A stretch of DNA of 64,000 nt. It comes from Bosea vaviloviae. Lineage in GTDB: Bacteria; Pseudomonadota; Alphaproteobacteria; Rhizobiales; Beijerinckiaceae. The stretch spans positions 3,835,001 through 3,899,000 of the forward strand of contig NZ_CP017147.1 in assembly GCF_001741865.1 (NCBI RefSeq), read 5' to 3'. The notes beneath the pieces are model-generated. The model did no database searches, was not told the origin of the DNA, and saw only the letters and a list, made by a program, of their open reading frames with translations. This document shows, piece after piece, positions 41,552-53,500 of the stretch. The first letter of the stretch is position 1; every line of letters begins with the position of its first letter. The translations under genes were made by a program, and so were the position numbers.

Positions 41552-44500
41552 GGCTGGGCCCCGTCGCTTCCGAACTGGCCGAGATTCACCCGCGGGCCAC
41601 TGCCTTCGCTGAGGCTGGCGGTCGTCTCGGGATCGGTGCTGCGCCAGCGGCCGTCAGCGCCCAAGACGAAGCCGCGCGCGATGTCGCCGAAGCTCGGTCC
41701 CGCCGGCGCGATGACGCCGAGCCGGGCCATGTCACGCACCAGCGAGACGCCATCCGCTGTATCGACATTCGCGATAGTGCTGTCGAAGCGCACGATATAG
41801 GCGTTCGACGACAATTGGTTGCCGTTGACGGAGATGAAGAAGGTCCGGTCCTTCTGGTAGAGCTGCACATCGAAACCGCGAACTGGCGCGATGCTGCGAT
41901 TATTGGCTAGGACGGTCATTCCGGGTGTGGTCAAGCGTAGAGCTCCCGGAACGAAATTGGCAGCGAGGTCGAAGCGGCTGGCGCTCGTCGTTATGGCTGC
42001 ATCTGTAACTTCTATCCGGTTGGCGCGGAAGCGCAATGCGTCGATCGTAAGGGCGGCGGACCTCGCCGTCCGCTCCCGCAGACCCGCGATATCGAGCACG
42101 AGCGGAGCGCCCGAGCCGCCGGGCAATTGCACGATGCTGGAGGCGATGTCCGTCCCCAGGATGGTGATGCTGTCGCCCGCGCCGAAGCGACCGAGGCGAA
42201 CATCGTCGGGCGCGGAGAATTCCGCGTTGCGCGCCGCGCCGACGCCGAGCCGGATCGAGCCGCTGCCGCCGAGACCGGCCCGCGCGAGGAGCGCATCGGT
42301 GGCGACGATGCTGTCGCCGTCGATATCGCCGGCGCTGTCGAGGCTGGCGGAACGGCCGGCGTCGAGTGCGCCGAACCTGATCGCCTGCCCGGAGATGGCG
42401 ATATCCTCACCCGCCTGCGCGGTGGTGATGGTGACGCCGGCGCGGGTCGAATTCAGCAGGAGCGAGCCACCTGCCGTCAGGCTTTCAAAGCGCAAGGCCT
42501 CTGCGGCCGTGAGCGTGACGTCGTCGTGAGCGACGAGCGTCTGGATATCGATGCCCGCGCCCGAGGAGGTGGCAGTGACGGAGCCGGCGCTGCGTGCGAT
42601 GCCGACGGTGATGGCGCCGGGCGCCTGCAGCAGGAGCGCGGCGGAGGCATTGAGCGTTCCGGCGCGGATCGTGCCGAATTCGGATGCGACGGAGAGATCG
42701 CCCGATTGCGTCAGCACGCTGCCGAGCGTGACCCCGCCGCGACCATTCACGTTCGCGCTTTCGCCTGCGGTGAGTGCGGTGAGGGCGATGATATTGCCGG
42801 AGACGGCCGTTGCGCCGCCGCTGCGCAGGTCATTGATCGTCACGGTCCCTGCCGCCACAAGATCGGCGCGACCGTCGGCGCGCAGGGTTGCGGCGGTGAT
42901 GCCGTCTGCCGTCGAGCGCAGCGACAGGTTGCCCGAACTCGTCACGCTGGTGAGGGTCAGCATGTTCGCAGCGCTGAGCGTGGCGTCGCCGCCGGTCGCA
43001 AGCGTGCCGATCGTCAACCCGGCGCGCGTCGAAACGCTCGTTCCGCTCCCGCTGCTGGCCGTCTGGACGACGATCGCACCTGCTGCGTCGAGTGCGATCG
43101 CACCTGCCGCTTCCAGCGAGGTAGCCGTGATGCCGGCAGTGAGCGATGTCGCGACGATATCACCGGCCCGCGTTGTGAGCGTGCCCAGGTTGATCGCGCC
43201 AGCGGCCGAGAGCCTGGCGGTGTCGCCTGTCGTCGCGGTCGCGAGGTCTATCGTCGCATTCCGCGAAGAGAGCGTGGCTGCACCGCCGGCGCTCAAGTTG
43301 GAAACGATGAGCGCGCCAGCTGCATCCAGATGCGTGACGCCGCCGCTGGTCAGCGAGCCGATTTCCAGGGCGCCGAGTTGGGTGGTGGCCGTGGCGTCGC
43401 CGCCGCTCGCAACCGTGTCGATGCGCAGCGTGGCGGCGCTCAGGGTCGTCGAGCCGAAGGCCTGGATGGTCGTGGCGGTCAGGCGGCCGCCCGTCGATGT
43501 CGCGAGGAGGTCTCCTGCCGTCGTGGTTGCCGTGCCCAGCGCAATGGCGCCGGCGGCCTGCAGGGTTGCGGTCGCGCCCGCGTTCAGCGTCGCGATCGTC
43601 AGCCTGCCCGTTGTCGAGTGGATGCTGGCCTGGCCGTCGCTTGTCAGCGTCGTTCCGGAAATGTCGCCGAAGGCGGCCAGATCCTGCCCGGCTGCCGAAA
43701 CCAGGGTCGCAGCCGAGATGCCGGCATGGCTCGATGTGACGCGGATGGCGCCGCTGCTCGTCTCGACCCTGCCCAGCGTGACCGCATCATGCGCCGCGAG
43801 AGCCGTTTCGCCTGCCGCGGTGAGCGTGGTGATGTCGATCGTGCTGCCCGAGGAGGTGGCGTTCGTGGCATCGCCACTGGTCAGCGTCGCCACCGTGATC
43901 GCGCCTGGGGCGGTGAGGGTGGCTGCTCCAGCTGCCGCCAGCGTGGTCGCGGTGATCCCGGCATTGGCCGAGGACACGGCAAGATCGCCGGCTGTCGTCC
44001 GCGCCGTTCCCAGGGTGACGGCGCCGGAGGCAGCGAGCGCTGTCGTTCCGCCAGCTGTGAGCGTGGTGATGCCGAGCGTCCCGCCCGAAGAGTTCGCGCT
44101 CGTGCCATTGCCGCTGGTCAACGTCGTGACGCGGATCGCGCCTGGAGCGGTGAGTGTCGCCGCACCAGCCGCATCCAGCGTGGTCGCGGCGATCGTGCCG
44201 GTGGTCGAGGAGACGGACAGATCGCCGGCTGTCGTCCGGGCGGTTCCCAAGGTGACGGTTGTCGCGCCGCTGAGTGTGGCTGTGCCACCCGATGTCAGCG
44301 CCGCGAGATCGAGCGCCCCGCCGGACGAGGTGACGGACGCCGTGCCTCCGGTGGTGAAGGATGTCGTGACCGAGATCGCCCCAGTGGCGGTCAGCGTCGC
44401 ATTGCGGGCCACAGCGAGCGTGGCGGCGGCGATCCCGGCGTTCGTCGAGGAGATGAAGAGATCTCCGGCTGTCGTCTGAGCCGAGCCGAGCGTGACGGCG

Positions 44501-47500
44501 CCGAAGGCCGCCAGCGTCGCGGTTCCGCCGGCCGTGAGCGTGGTGATGCCGAGTGTCCCGCCCGAGGAGGTTGCGCTGGTGCCACTGCCGCTCGTCAATG
44601 TCGCGACAGTGATCGCGCCGGGAGCGGTGAGCGTGGCTGCGTCGGCCGCATCGAGTGTGGTTGCGATGATCCCGGCCGTCGCCGAGGACACAGCCAGATC
44701 GCCGGCAGTCGTCCGCACGGTCCCCAGCGTGACGACAGTTGCTCCGCTGAGCGTGGCGGACCCGGCAGATGTCATAGCCGCGAGATCGAGGGCTCCGGCA
44801 GACGAGGTGACGGAGGCCGTGCCGCCGGTGGTCAGCGACGTCGTGATCGAGATAGTCCCGGCAGCGATCAGCGTTGCGTTGCGGGCGACATCGAGCGTGG
44901 CGGCCGTAATCCCGGCGGTCGTCGAAGTGACGAAGAGATCGCCGCTGGTGATCTGAGCAGAGCCGATGGTGACGGCGCCCGAGGCCGACAGGGCGGTCGT
45001 CGCATCCGCCGTCAAGGTCGTGATGTCGAGCGTTCCGCCCGACGAGGCCGCGCTCGTGCTGCCACTGCTGGTCAGCGTCGTGACGGTGATTGCACCTGGA
45101 GCGGTGAGGCTGGCTGCTCCGGCCGTCTCCAGGGTGGTCGCGGTGATGCCGGCATTGATCGAGGAGACGGACAGATCGCCAGCGGTGGTCCGCGCCGACC
45201 CAAGCGTGACGGCAGTCGCACCGTTGAGCGTGGCGGATCCGCCGGATGTCACGGCCGCGAGATCGAGCGAACCGGCCGACGAGGTGACGGAGGCCGTGCC
45301 GCCAGTGGTCAGCGATGTCGTGACCGAGATCCCCCCGGTCGCGGTCAGGATCGCGTTTCGGGCAGCATTGAGCGTGGCGGCCGTGATCGCGGCATTCGTC
45401 GAGGAGGCCAGGATATCTCCGGTCGTCGTCTGCGCCGAGCCGAGCGTGACTGTGCCGGAGGCGGCGAGCGTGCTCGATCCGCCAGCGGTCAGCGTGGTGA
45501 CAGCGAGCGTGCTGCTCGACGAGGTCGCATTCGTGCCGCCGCCGCTGGTCAGCGTCGCCACGGTGATCGCGCCGGGAGCGGTGAGCGTGGCCGCGCCGGC
45601 GGAATGCAGGGTGGTGGCGTTGATGCCGCCGGATGTCGACACGAGGGCGAGATCGCCTGCAGTCGTCGTTGCCGATGTCACGCCGAGCGCATTCGCCGCG
45701 CTCAGGGTTGTGGCTCCGCCCGAGCTGAGGGTGCCGATCGTCAGCATCCCGGCTGTCGAGGTCACGCTGGCCGCCCCGCCGCTGGTCAGCGCATCGACAG
45801 TGAGGTTGCCCGCCGCGAGCAGGCCGGCGGGGCCGGTGTCGGCCGTCAGCGCCGTGACGCGCGCCGTCGTGGCGGTCTTGAGGTAGACGCCGCCCTGCAG
45901 GCTGCTGGCCGACAGGCTCGGTGCGTCGAAGCTCACCGGCGCCAGGCTGCTGCCGATGCCGCTGCCGGCATTGAGCGCGATCACGCCGCCGGCCTGGCCA
46001 GCGCCGAGATTTACGACGCTGTCGCCATTGCCGGCGATAGTTCCCGCAGCCGAAACGGCGATGGAGGCGGTGCCGGCGGGGGCGATGAGCGTGCTCGTGA
46101 CCCGCCCGAGCGTCACATCGCTGAGCGAGGTGAGCGTGATCCGCCCGCCGGATTGCACGGTCGCGCCAGTGGCCATGCTGATCGCGCCGGCGGTGATGGA
46201 GAGCGGCCCGGTGGTCGCCGACAGGCTGCGCAGGATTCGCACCTCGGCGTCGGCTGCGAGCGAGAGCCCAGCATTGGCCGTCAGAGCGCCGATCCGCAGC
46301 GCGACGGCGGATTGGCTGGCGAGCGTCGGCGTCGAGAGCGTGGCCGAGCCGCCGATCTGGCCGGAGACCTCGCCATCGCCGGCGGCCTGGACCGCGAATG
46401 GCGTGACGGCGCTGCCGACATTGGCGGACGCGTTGAGCACGATGGTGGAAGCCGAGATCGCGACGCCCGGCAGGTAGCTCTGGATCGAGCCGCTGACGGC
46501 CGTGAGCGAGGCCGTACCGGAGGCGAAGATGCGGCCGATCTGGGCGTTGCCGGCTGCGGCGACGAGATAGGCGTCGCCCGCGCCGGCCGAGGCCGAGACC
46601 AGCCGTCCGCCGATCTGGTAGGTCAGCGGCATTGCGGCCGAGCCGATGCCGCCGCCGGCTCCGGTCAGGATCAGGTCGGTTCCGGCCTGGATCTGGACCG
46701 CGTTGAGCGGCGTCGTGCTGTTCGGCGCGGTCGCGACGGTGATCCCTTGCGGGGCTTGCAGGTTGATCGCGCCGGTGGCGGTGACGCGTCCGAGATTGAG
46801 CGAGCCGCCGCCCGACTGCGCGCCGGTCGTCGCCTGGACATAGATGTCGCCCTGGGCCGTGCCGGAGAATGTACCGGTCGCGCTGATGAAGAGCGGAGCG
46901 GTCTGGCTGATGTCGACCGAGGTCAGCGTCACGCCGATCGGCACGGCGTGGATGTCGGAGACCGCGACGCGCTGGCCGCTTCCGTTCGTGCCGAAGAGCT
47001 TGACCGACCCCGGCGTGGTGGCGACCGCAAGCGCCTGGAGCTGGCTCGTGGTCAGCGTGCCGTTGCGGATGGTGTCGAGGCCGACGCTGACGTCGGGCGC
47101 CAGCGAGCCGATGCTGCCGCCGATGTTCAGGCTCACGTCGCGGCCGACGATGATTGCCGTGCCGTTGCCGACGACACCCGATGCCGGCTGCAGCGCCGCC
47201 TGGTCGATCGCGGCGACGAGCTGGCCGGTTTGCCAGACGGCGTTGGCGGTGATGGAGGAGGCGAGCCCGCTCACGGCGCCCGGCGAGGCGGTGGTGAAGC
47301 TGAAATTGCTTTCGAGCGTGTTCTCCTGGAAGCGCGCCAGCGTGTTCCAGTTCGCGCCATAGGCCTTCTCGAATACGCTGGCATAGCTCGCATAACGGTC
47401 CGCGACATAGGCGGGGACGCTCATCCCGGCGGCGTCGGCGAGCGGCTGGTAGAGCGCGGTGGCGGCGGCGTCGAGCGTGAAGACGCCGTTGGTGACGCTG

Positions 47501-50500
47501 CCGTTGCGGATCAGGCTGGAATAGAGCGTGTAGGTCTGGGTGACGTTGCGCTCGAACACGGCGACGCTGGCGAGCGCCGCGGCGTCGGCGCCGTCGGCCT
47601 GGGTCAGCTTGAGCTTGCTCTTGATCGTCGAGAGCTGCTCGGTCGAGAGCGACTGCGCTGCCGTCTGGGCATTGGCCGCCTTGAGCGTGCCGGCGGCCAC
47701 GTCGACGCGGACATTGCCGCCGGTGCTGGCGATCAGCCCGACGCGCAGATTGCCCGAGAGCTGCTTGATGCCGATATCGCCCTGCGCCGAGATGTTGACC
47801 ACGCCGCCGGTCTGGCTGCCATTGGCCAGCGTCGTCGCCATCGCCTGCATGCGCAGCGGGGTATTGATGCCGCCGACGGCGCCGTTCCGGCTGCTGATCG
47901 TGATGTTGTTGCCGAGCAGATGGGTGTAGTTCGGATCGGCCCAGCTTGCGACCTCGAGCCCGCCGGTGGCGCGGAGATTGATGTCGCCATAGCGGCCGGA
48001 GGCGGCGTCGAGATCGGCGTTGAGGCGCCAGATCTTGGCGTCGGAATCGATGTTGAGATTGATGCCGCCGGCCCCGGAATAGGCCGCTACGGCCGCGCCC
48101 GCCGTCAGCGTCGCCTGGATCGGCGCGGCGACCGTGCCGACGGAATCGCGCCCGGTCAGGGTCAGGTGGTTGCTGAGGATCGAGACGTTGGGCGCCTGGG
48201 TGAAGCTGCCGACCGAGGCCGTGATCGTCGTTGCGCCGCTCGGGTTGATGATATTGCCCTGCTGACGGATCGACGTGTTCGAGGTGATGGTGACGAGGCC
48301 GCTCGCATTGCCGGCGAAGCTGACGGCGAACGGGTTGTCGGCCTTCACCGAAGCCGTCACCTGAAGCCAGGCGTCGATGACGTAGTTGTAGTTCCAGTAG
48401 GTGTTGGCGGTCGAGCCCGGCACCTGGCGGAAATCGCGGCTGCAGAGGCTCGGATTGCCGCCGTTGCAGTGTTCGTAGCCCTGCATTGCGTTGGCGAGCG
48501 TCGTGACGCCGCCTTGCAGGGTCTCGAAGAAGACAGGGTCGCTGATGTAGTAGTACTGGTTATTGGTGAGGCGGCCCTGTGCCGTGCTCGTCACGTTCCA
48601 ATAGTCGGGGCCCGATGAGGTGCCGTCGCCCCAGATGCCGGTGGCCGGAGCCGCAACAAACTGCCACGGATTATTGGACGACCCCGAAGAATAGCGCCAG
48701 ACGCCCTGCGCATTCGGATCGTTGATGGTGAGGCCGTCCTTGTGGACCCATAGCTGCTGCGTCCACTCGTAGCGCGTGCCCGCGACGGGGTTGTAGCTCG
48801 TGCTGTCGCCGGCGATGAAGGAGAAAGGCGTCGTGGCGCCGACGCCGCTCAGGATCGGCTGCGCGCCGTTCACGGTCTTGTAAATCGCGATGCCGGAGCC
48901 CGGCGTATAGGCGTAGACGGTTGTGTTCGGCCCGTTCTGGATCAGCCGGTCGACGATCGTGATCTTGCTCGTGCTGGCGTTGGCGCCGCTGGCCGTGCCG
49001 GTGTTGATGCGGTTGGTGACGAGTTCCAGGCCGCTGTTGTTGACGATGTCGACATGGCCGAAGCCGCCATTGATCTTGATGCGGCCGAGCGCGTTCGTGC
49101 TGATGATCTGGCCGTCGAGCAGGACCGAGCCGCCGCCCGAGGAGGCGTTGACGTCGCTGATGTTGAGCTGGCCGGTGCGGATGTCGTAGCTGACCGGGAT
49201 CAGCTTGTCGCCGCTGTTGAGGACGCTGTAGGAGCCGGCCGCGCTGCCGTAGTTGATCAGGCGCGTATCGTTGGTGAGATCGACCACAGGCGCGCCGTAG
49301 CCATAGGTGTTGTAGTTGAAGATCGCGAAGCCGAGCGCCTGGATCAGGTTATCGCCCAGAACGACCGACTGGTTGGTGACGCGCCCGGCCTCGATCGAGG
49401 CGTTGACGTTGATGATCGTGGCCTTGATCGCGACCTGCGCGCCGTAGATCTGCGTGCCGCCGCCCTGCGCCTGGACGTTCGGCTGGTAATATTTCGGCAC
49501 GACCGGGATCTGGGCGAAGTAGATGCCGTTGCCGAAATCGTAGCCGCCCTGGCAGTTGTAGCCGGTCGCACCATAGCCGATGCAGTTGCCGTAGAGGATG
49601 GTGCTGTAGCGCATCCCCGGATCCCCGCCATCCTCGATCCGGTGATAGAGATTGTAGTTCAGGCTGCCGCCGGAGCCGAAATAGAGCGTGTTGCCGATCG
49701 CGTTGATCGTGTCGTTGATGACGTAGCTCTGCGACGCCGCACCGGGCGTGGCGCCGGGATAGGTGATCGCGTGGTTCCACTCGGCCTGCGGCGAGGCGCC
49801 GGCATTGTACATGCCGTTGGGGCCGTTCGAGGAGATCGCGACGGCGCCATTGGGCACCGTGACGTTGAACTGCAGCGAGTCGATGCGCTGGCCCGAGAAG
49901 CCGAATGAGCCCTGCGTATTGTTGATCGAGACCAGGCCACCGAGATTGCTGATGTCGCCGGCGATCATCAGCGCCGGCCCGTAGCCGCCGATATCGTCGC
50001 GGGTATAGGCGTTGTTGATGATGACGCTGGCCGTGCCGTTGGCATTGAACCTGGTCTGGGTAAGCCCGGCCTGGCCCTGGGCTGCGCCGGTGAACAGGAT
50101 CTGCCCGGTCGAGAGGTCGGGGATATAGGCGCCGGCGTCGAGGATCAGATAGGCGGCGCTGTTGTTGACGACCTTGATCGTCGGCCCGCCATTGGCGGTC
50201 AGCGAGCCATTGCCCTGGATGGTGTCGCCATTGACGAAGACGTTGCCGCCGGCCGCATAGAGCTGGCTGATCCGGTAGGCCCGAACCAGCCCCGAGGAGA
50301 TGCCTCCGACCAGTGTGTCGGCGACTGCGGTGTCGTCGATCGTTCCGTTGGTCGTGGTGTAGTTGGCGCGGACATAGGCCACCGCGTCGAACGCGTCGTC
50401 GCGGCTGACCACGACCGGCGCGCCGCCGGCCTTCACATAGACGGTCGGCGTCGCGCCGAGATCGCAGATCGACAGGCCGCCGGTGCCGCAGCCGATGATG

Positions 50501-53500
50501 ATCTCCTGCTCGTGGAACACGCCGCCGACGGCGCGGCCGTTCATCACCACCGTCGAGGTCGCCGAGGCGCCCGGGCTCTCGTCGCGCTGCGTCACCGGAA
50601 TGAAATAGAGCTGGAAGCCGTGGCCGGCGCCGTCGGCATTGGGCGTCACTATGCCGTTATAGGCGCCGAGCGTGACATTCTGGGCGCTGAGCAGCGCCGC
50701 CCCGGTGTTGACGTTCAGTTGCGCCCGGTTCTGCAGGTCGGTCGAGGCGTCGGCGTCGGGCACCGCGATCACGCCGCGCACATAGCCGATCGCCGTGGCG
50801 TCGCCCAGGATCGAGGTCATGAACAGGCCCGAGGCGTCGCGCCCGGCGGTGATGTTGACGTTGTCGAGGCCGGTCAGCGTGCTGTTGGCGCCGATCGTGA
50901 CGGTCTGGTTGGTGATGATGTCGGTATCGGCCTCGGCGACGCCGACGGCGGCGAGGCCATAGGTCGTGACGAGCGCGTTCGTCTTGACCGTCGCGGTGGT
51001 GTAGGTGCCGATATTGATCGTGCCGGAGGAGGTCAGCGTGACGCCTGTTCCGAGCGTGACCTCGTTGTCGACATCGCGGGCGCGGTATTGCGAGGTGACG
51101 CCGGCGCCTTGCAGCGCACCGCCGGTGGTCAGCGTCACCGTGTCGTTGGCGTTCAGTTCGGTGATCGCCTGGATCGCGATCGGGCCGGGCGAGGAGACGG
51201 CGCTGCCGCCGCTGGTGAAGTTGGCGTTGTCGCCGATCACGACCTTCGACCAGCCGTCCACGTCGGTCGTCGATTTCGCGCCGACGCCGTTGATGCCGCC
51301 GCCCGCGCCGGCGCTGATCGTGTCGCCGAGCGCGAGCTGGGTGAAGATGTTGCGACTCTCGAGCTCGATGCCCTGGACGCAGGTGGTGACGTAGCAGCCG
51401 TTGGTACCGTTGCCGAGCGCAACGAAGATGGCGGACGCGCCGATGTCGACCTTCACATGGGAGGTCGCGTCGTGACTGGCCAGCGAGGCGCTGGCGCCCA
51501 GCGCGGCCGCTTGTGTCGCATCGACCCGGTTGGCGTATTGGTCGGTGTGGCTCGCATTGACCAGGATGGTGTTGGCCCCGATCTGCGTACGCGCGCCGAT
51601 GCTAGCCGTGACCGTGGCGGTGTTGGCGGTATCGGCCGAGGCGCCGGCACCGGAGATCAGTCCGCCGCTGCCCGATGTGGCGCTGGCGATCTGCGTGTCG
51701 CTGCCCGCTGCAATCAGGCTGAAGCTCGTCGCGCTGTTGCCCAGCAGGCGGGCGTCGTCGCCGAGCGTCGCGCTCGTCGTCGCCGTCGAGCTCGCCTTGG
51801 CCAGTACGGCGCCGATCGAGTATTTGCCGGCGATCGAGAAGCCGGTCGCCGAGGCGATCTGGCGCGTCGTATTGGTCGCGTTGATCGCGACGGTGCCGGC
51901 CGGCAGCCGGACATTGTTGCCCGCCGAGGCGGTGACCGTGGAGGTGTTGACGGCCTGCGCGTCCGAGCCGACGGCGCTGGCATAGTAGGATCCAGAGCCG
52001 GAGAAGGACCAGGCGGCGGCTCCGGTGCCGCCGCGGCTGAACGTGCTGGTCGCGCCGGGCGAGCCGCCGATCGAGGTCACGGGCGTGCCGAAGATCGTGC
52101 TGGTCGCCAGGATCGAGAGGCTGCCGGCGGTGAGCGCGCGCTGGGCGGCGGCTCCGCCATCCATCGCCGCGATCACGGTCTGGTTGGTGGTGGCGCGCGA
52201 GATCGCCGCGCCTACGGCGAGCCCGCCCGTCACCGAGACGCCATAGGCGGCGGCCTTGGCGTCGGGCGTCGCGGTCGCGGTCACGCGGATCGCCCCGGTC
52301 CCGACATTGACGCTGGCATTGTCGCCGAGATGAGCCTCGACGCGCGAGGAATCGCTGGCGCGGGCGTCGGCGCCCGTGCCGGCGACCAGCAAGCCGCCTG
52401 CGCCGGCGGTCGCCGAGGCATAGGAGATGCCGGCGCTGCTGGCATCGACCGTGAGCGATGTTCCGCCCGAGAGCGTGGTGTTGGCCGCGACATTCGACGT
52501 CGCCGTGCCGTCGAGGCTGCTTTTGGCGATCGAGATGCCGAGCGCGCCGCCGCCCGCCGCCGCCGCGCCGAGCGCGTCGGCGCGCGAGCCTTGCGTCGCC
52601 GACGTGCCGACCGTCGTCGCGCCGGTGACCGTGAGCGTGCCGCCGAGCCTGGCCGTGATGGTGTTCGAAACCGCGCCCTGCGCCACCGCCGCGCCGGCGG
52701 AAGCCGTGCCCGAGCCCGCGCCGGCCTTGACGTCGATCCTGGACGCCACGCCGCCGGCGCCATCGATGGCCGAGGCGTTGACCGTGATCGAACCCGTCGT
52801 CACCGTCGCCTGGTCGAGCCGGGCGCCGACATTGTCGGCGACCGTGGTGTAGCCGAGCGCCGCGCCAACGCCGATGCCGCCGACGCCGATGCCGAGCGCG
52901 GTGTTCTCGGTCGAGGTCTTCGAGGTCGAGGTGACCGAGACCGAGCTGGCGGTGATCGACCCGCCGAGCGCGGTCGCGCCGGTCTGCGCACCGCTCGAAT
53001 CGAGCAGGGCCGTGGCGCTGATCGCGCTCGGTGTCGCTGTGCGGGCGCGGTTGCTGGTGAACCAGGCATATTGCGAGGCGGCGTATGCACTCACTTCGCT
53101 GAAGGTCGCCGTGCGGCCGAGCTCGGCGTCGGCGGCGGCCTGATAGACGGCTGCGCTCGACCCGCGCAGCGAGTAGAGCCCGTTCACCGGGACACCATTG
53201 GCGAGCAGCGTGGCATAGGCTGCGTCGGCGGCGATCTTGACCTGCGCGTCGGTGAGGTTCGGCGTCGCCACCTCGAGAACCTGCCGATAGGAGTTCAGAC
53301 CGGCGTCGCCGATGACATATTGCAGCTTGGCCGCCTGCAGCGCGGTGTAGCGCGCCGCTGCATAGTCGCGCACCTGCTGGTCGGTCGCTGTCGGCACGAA
53401 GAGCGCGATGGCGGCGTTGGAGCGCAGCGCCTGCACGCCGCTGGCGGTCAGGGTCAGCACGCCGTTGACGACGGTGCCGTTCTGGATCAGCGCCAGATAT

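Noticed and set aside
41548..42500. Contact-dependent inhibition toxin at the TpsA C terminus
   Set aside because: No VENN-like boundary, no compositional break, no nuclease-like tip and no small immunity gene follows; tpsB lies directly downstream.
43941..45620. Regular repeats considered as a CRISPR array
   Set aside because: The period is 477 bases, copies are diverged and fully coding, and there are no short identical repeats with unique spacers.
42127..48618. 2,163-residue open frame on the plus strand opposite tpsA
   Set aside because: It is a shadow of the tpsA codon pattern in GC-rich repeats: composition is Arg/Gly/Asp/Ala-rich, with no domain, and it mirrors the repeat period of tpsA.
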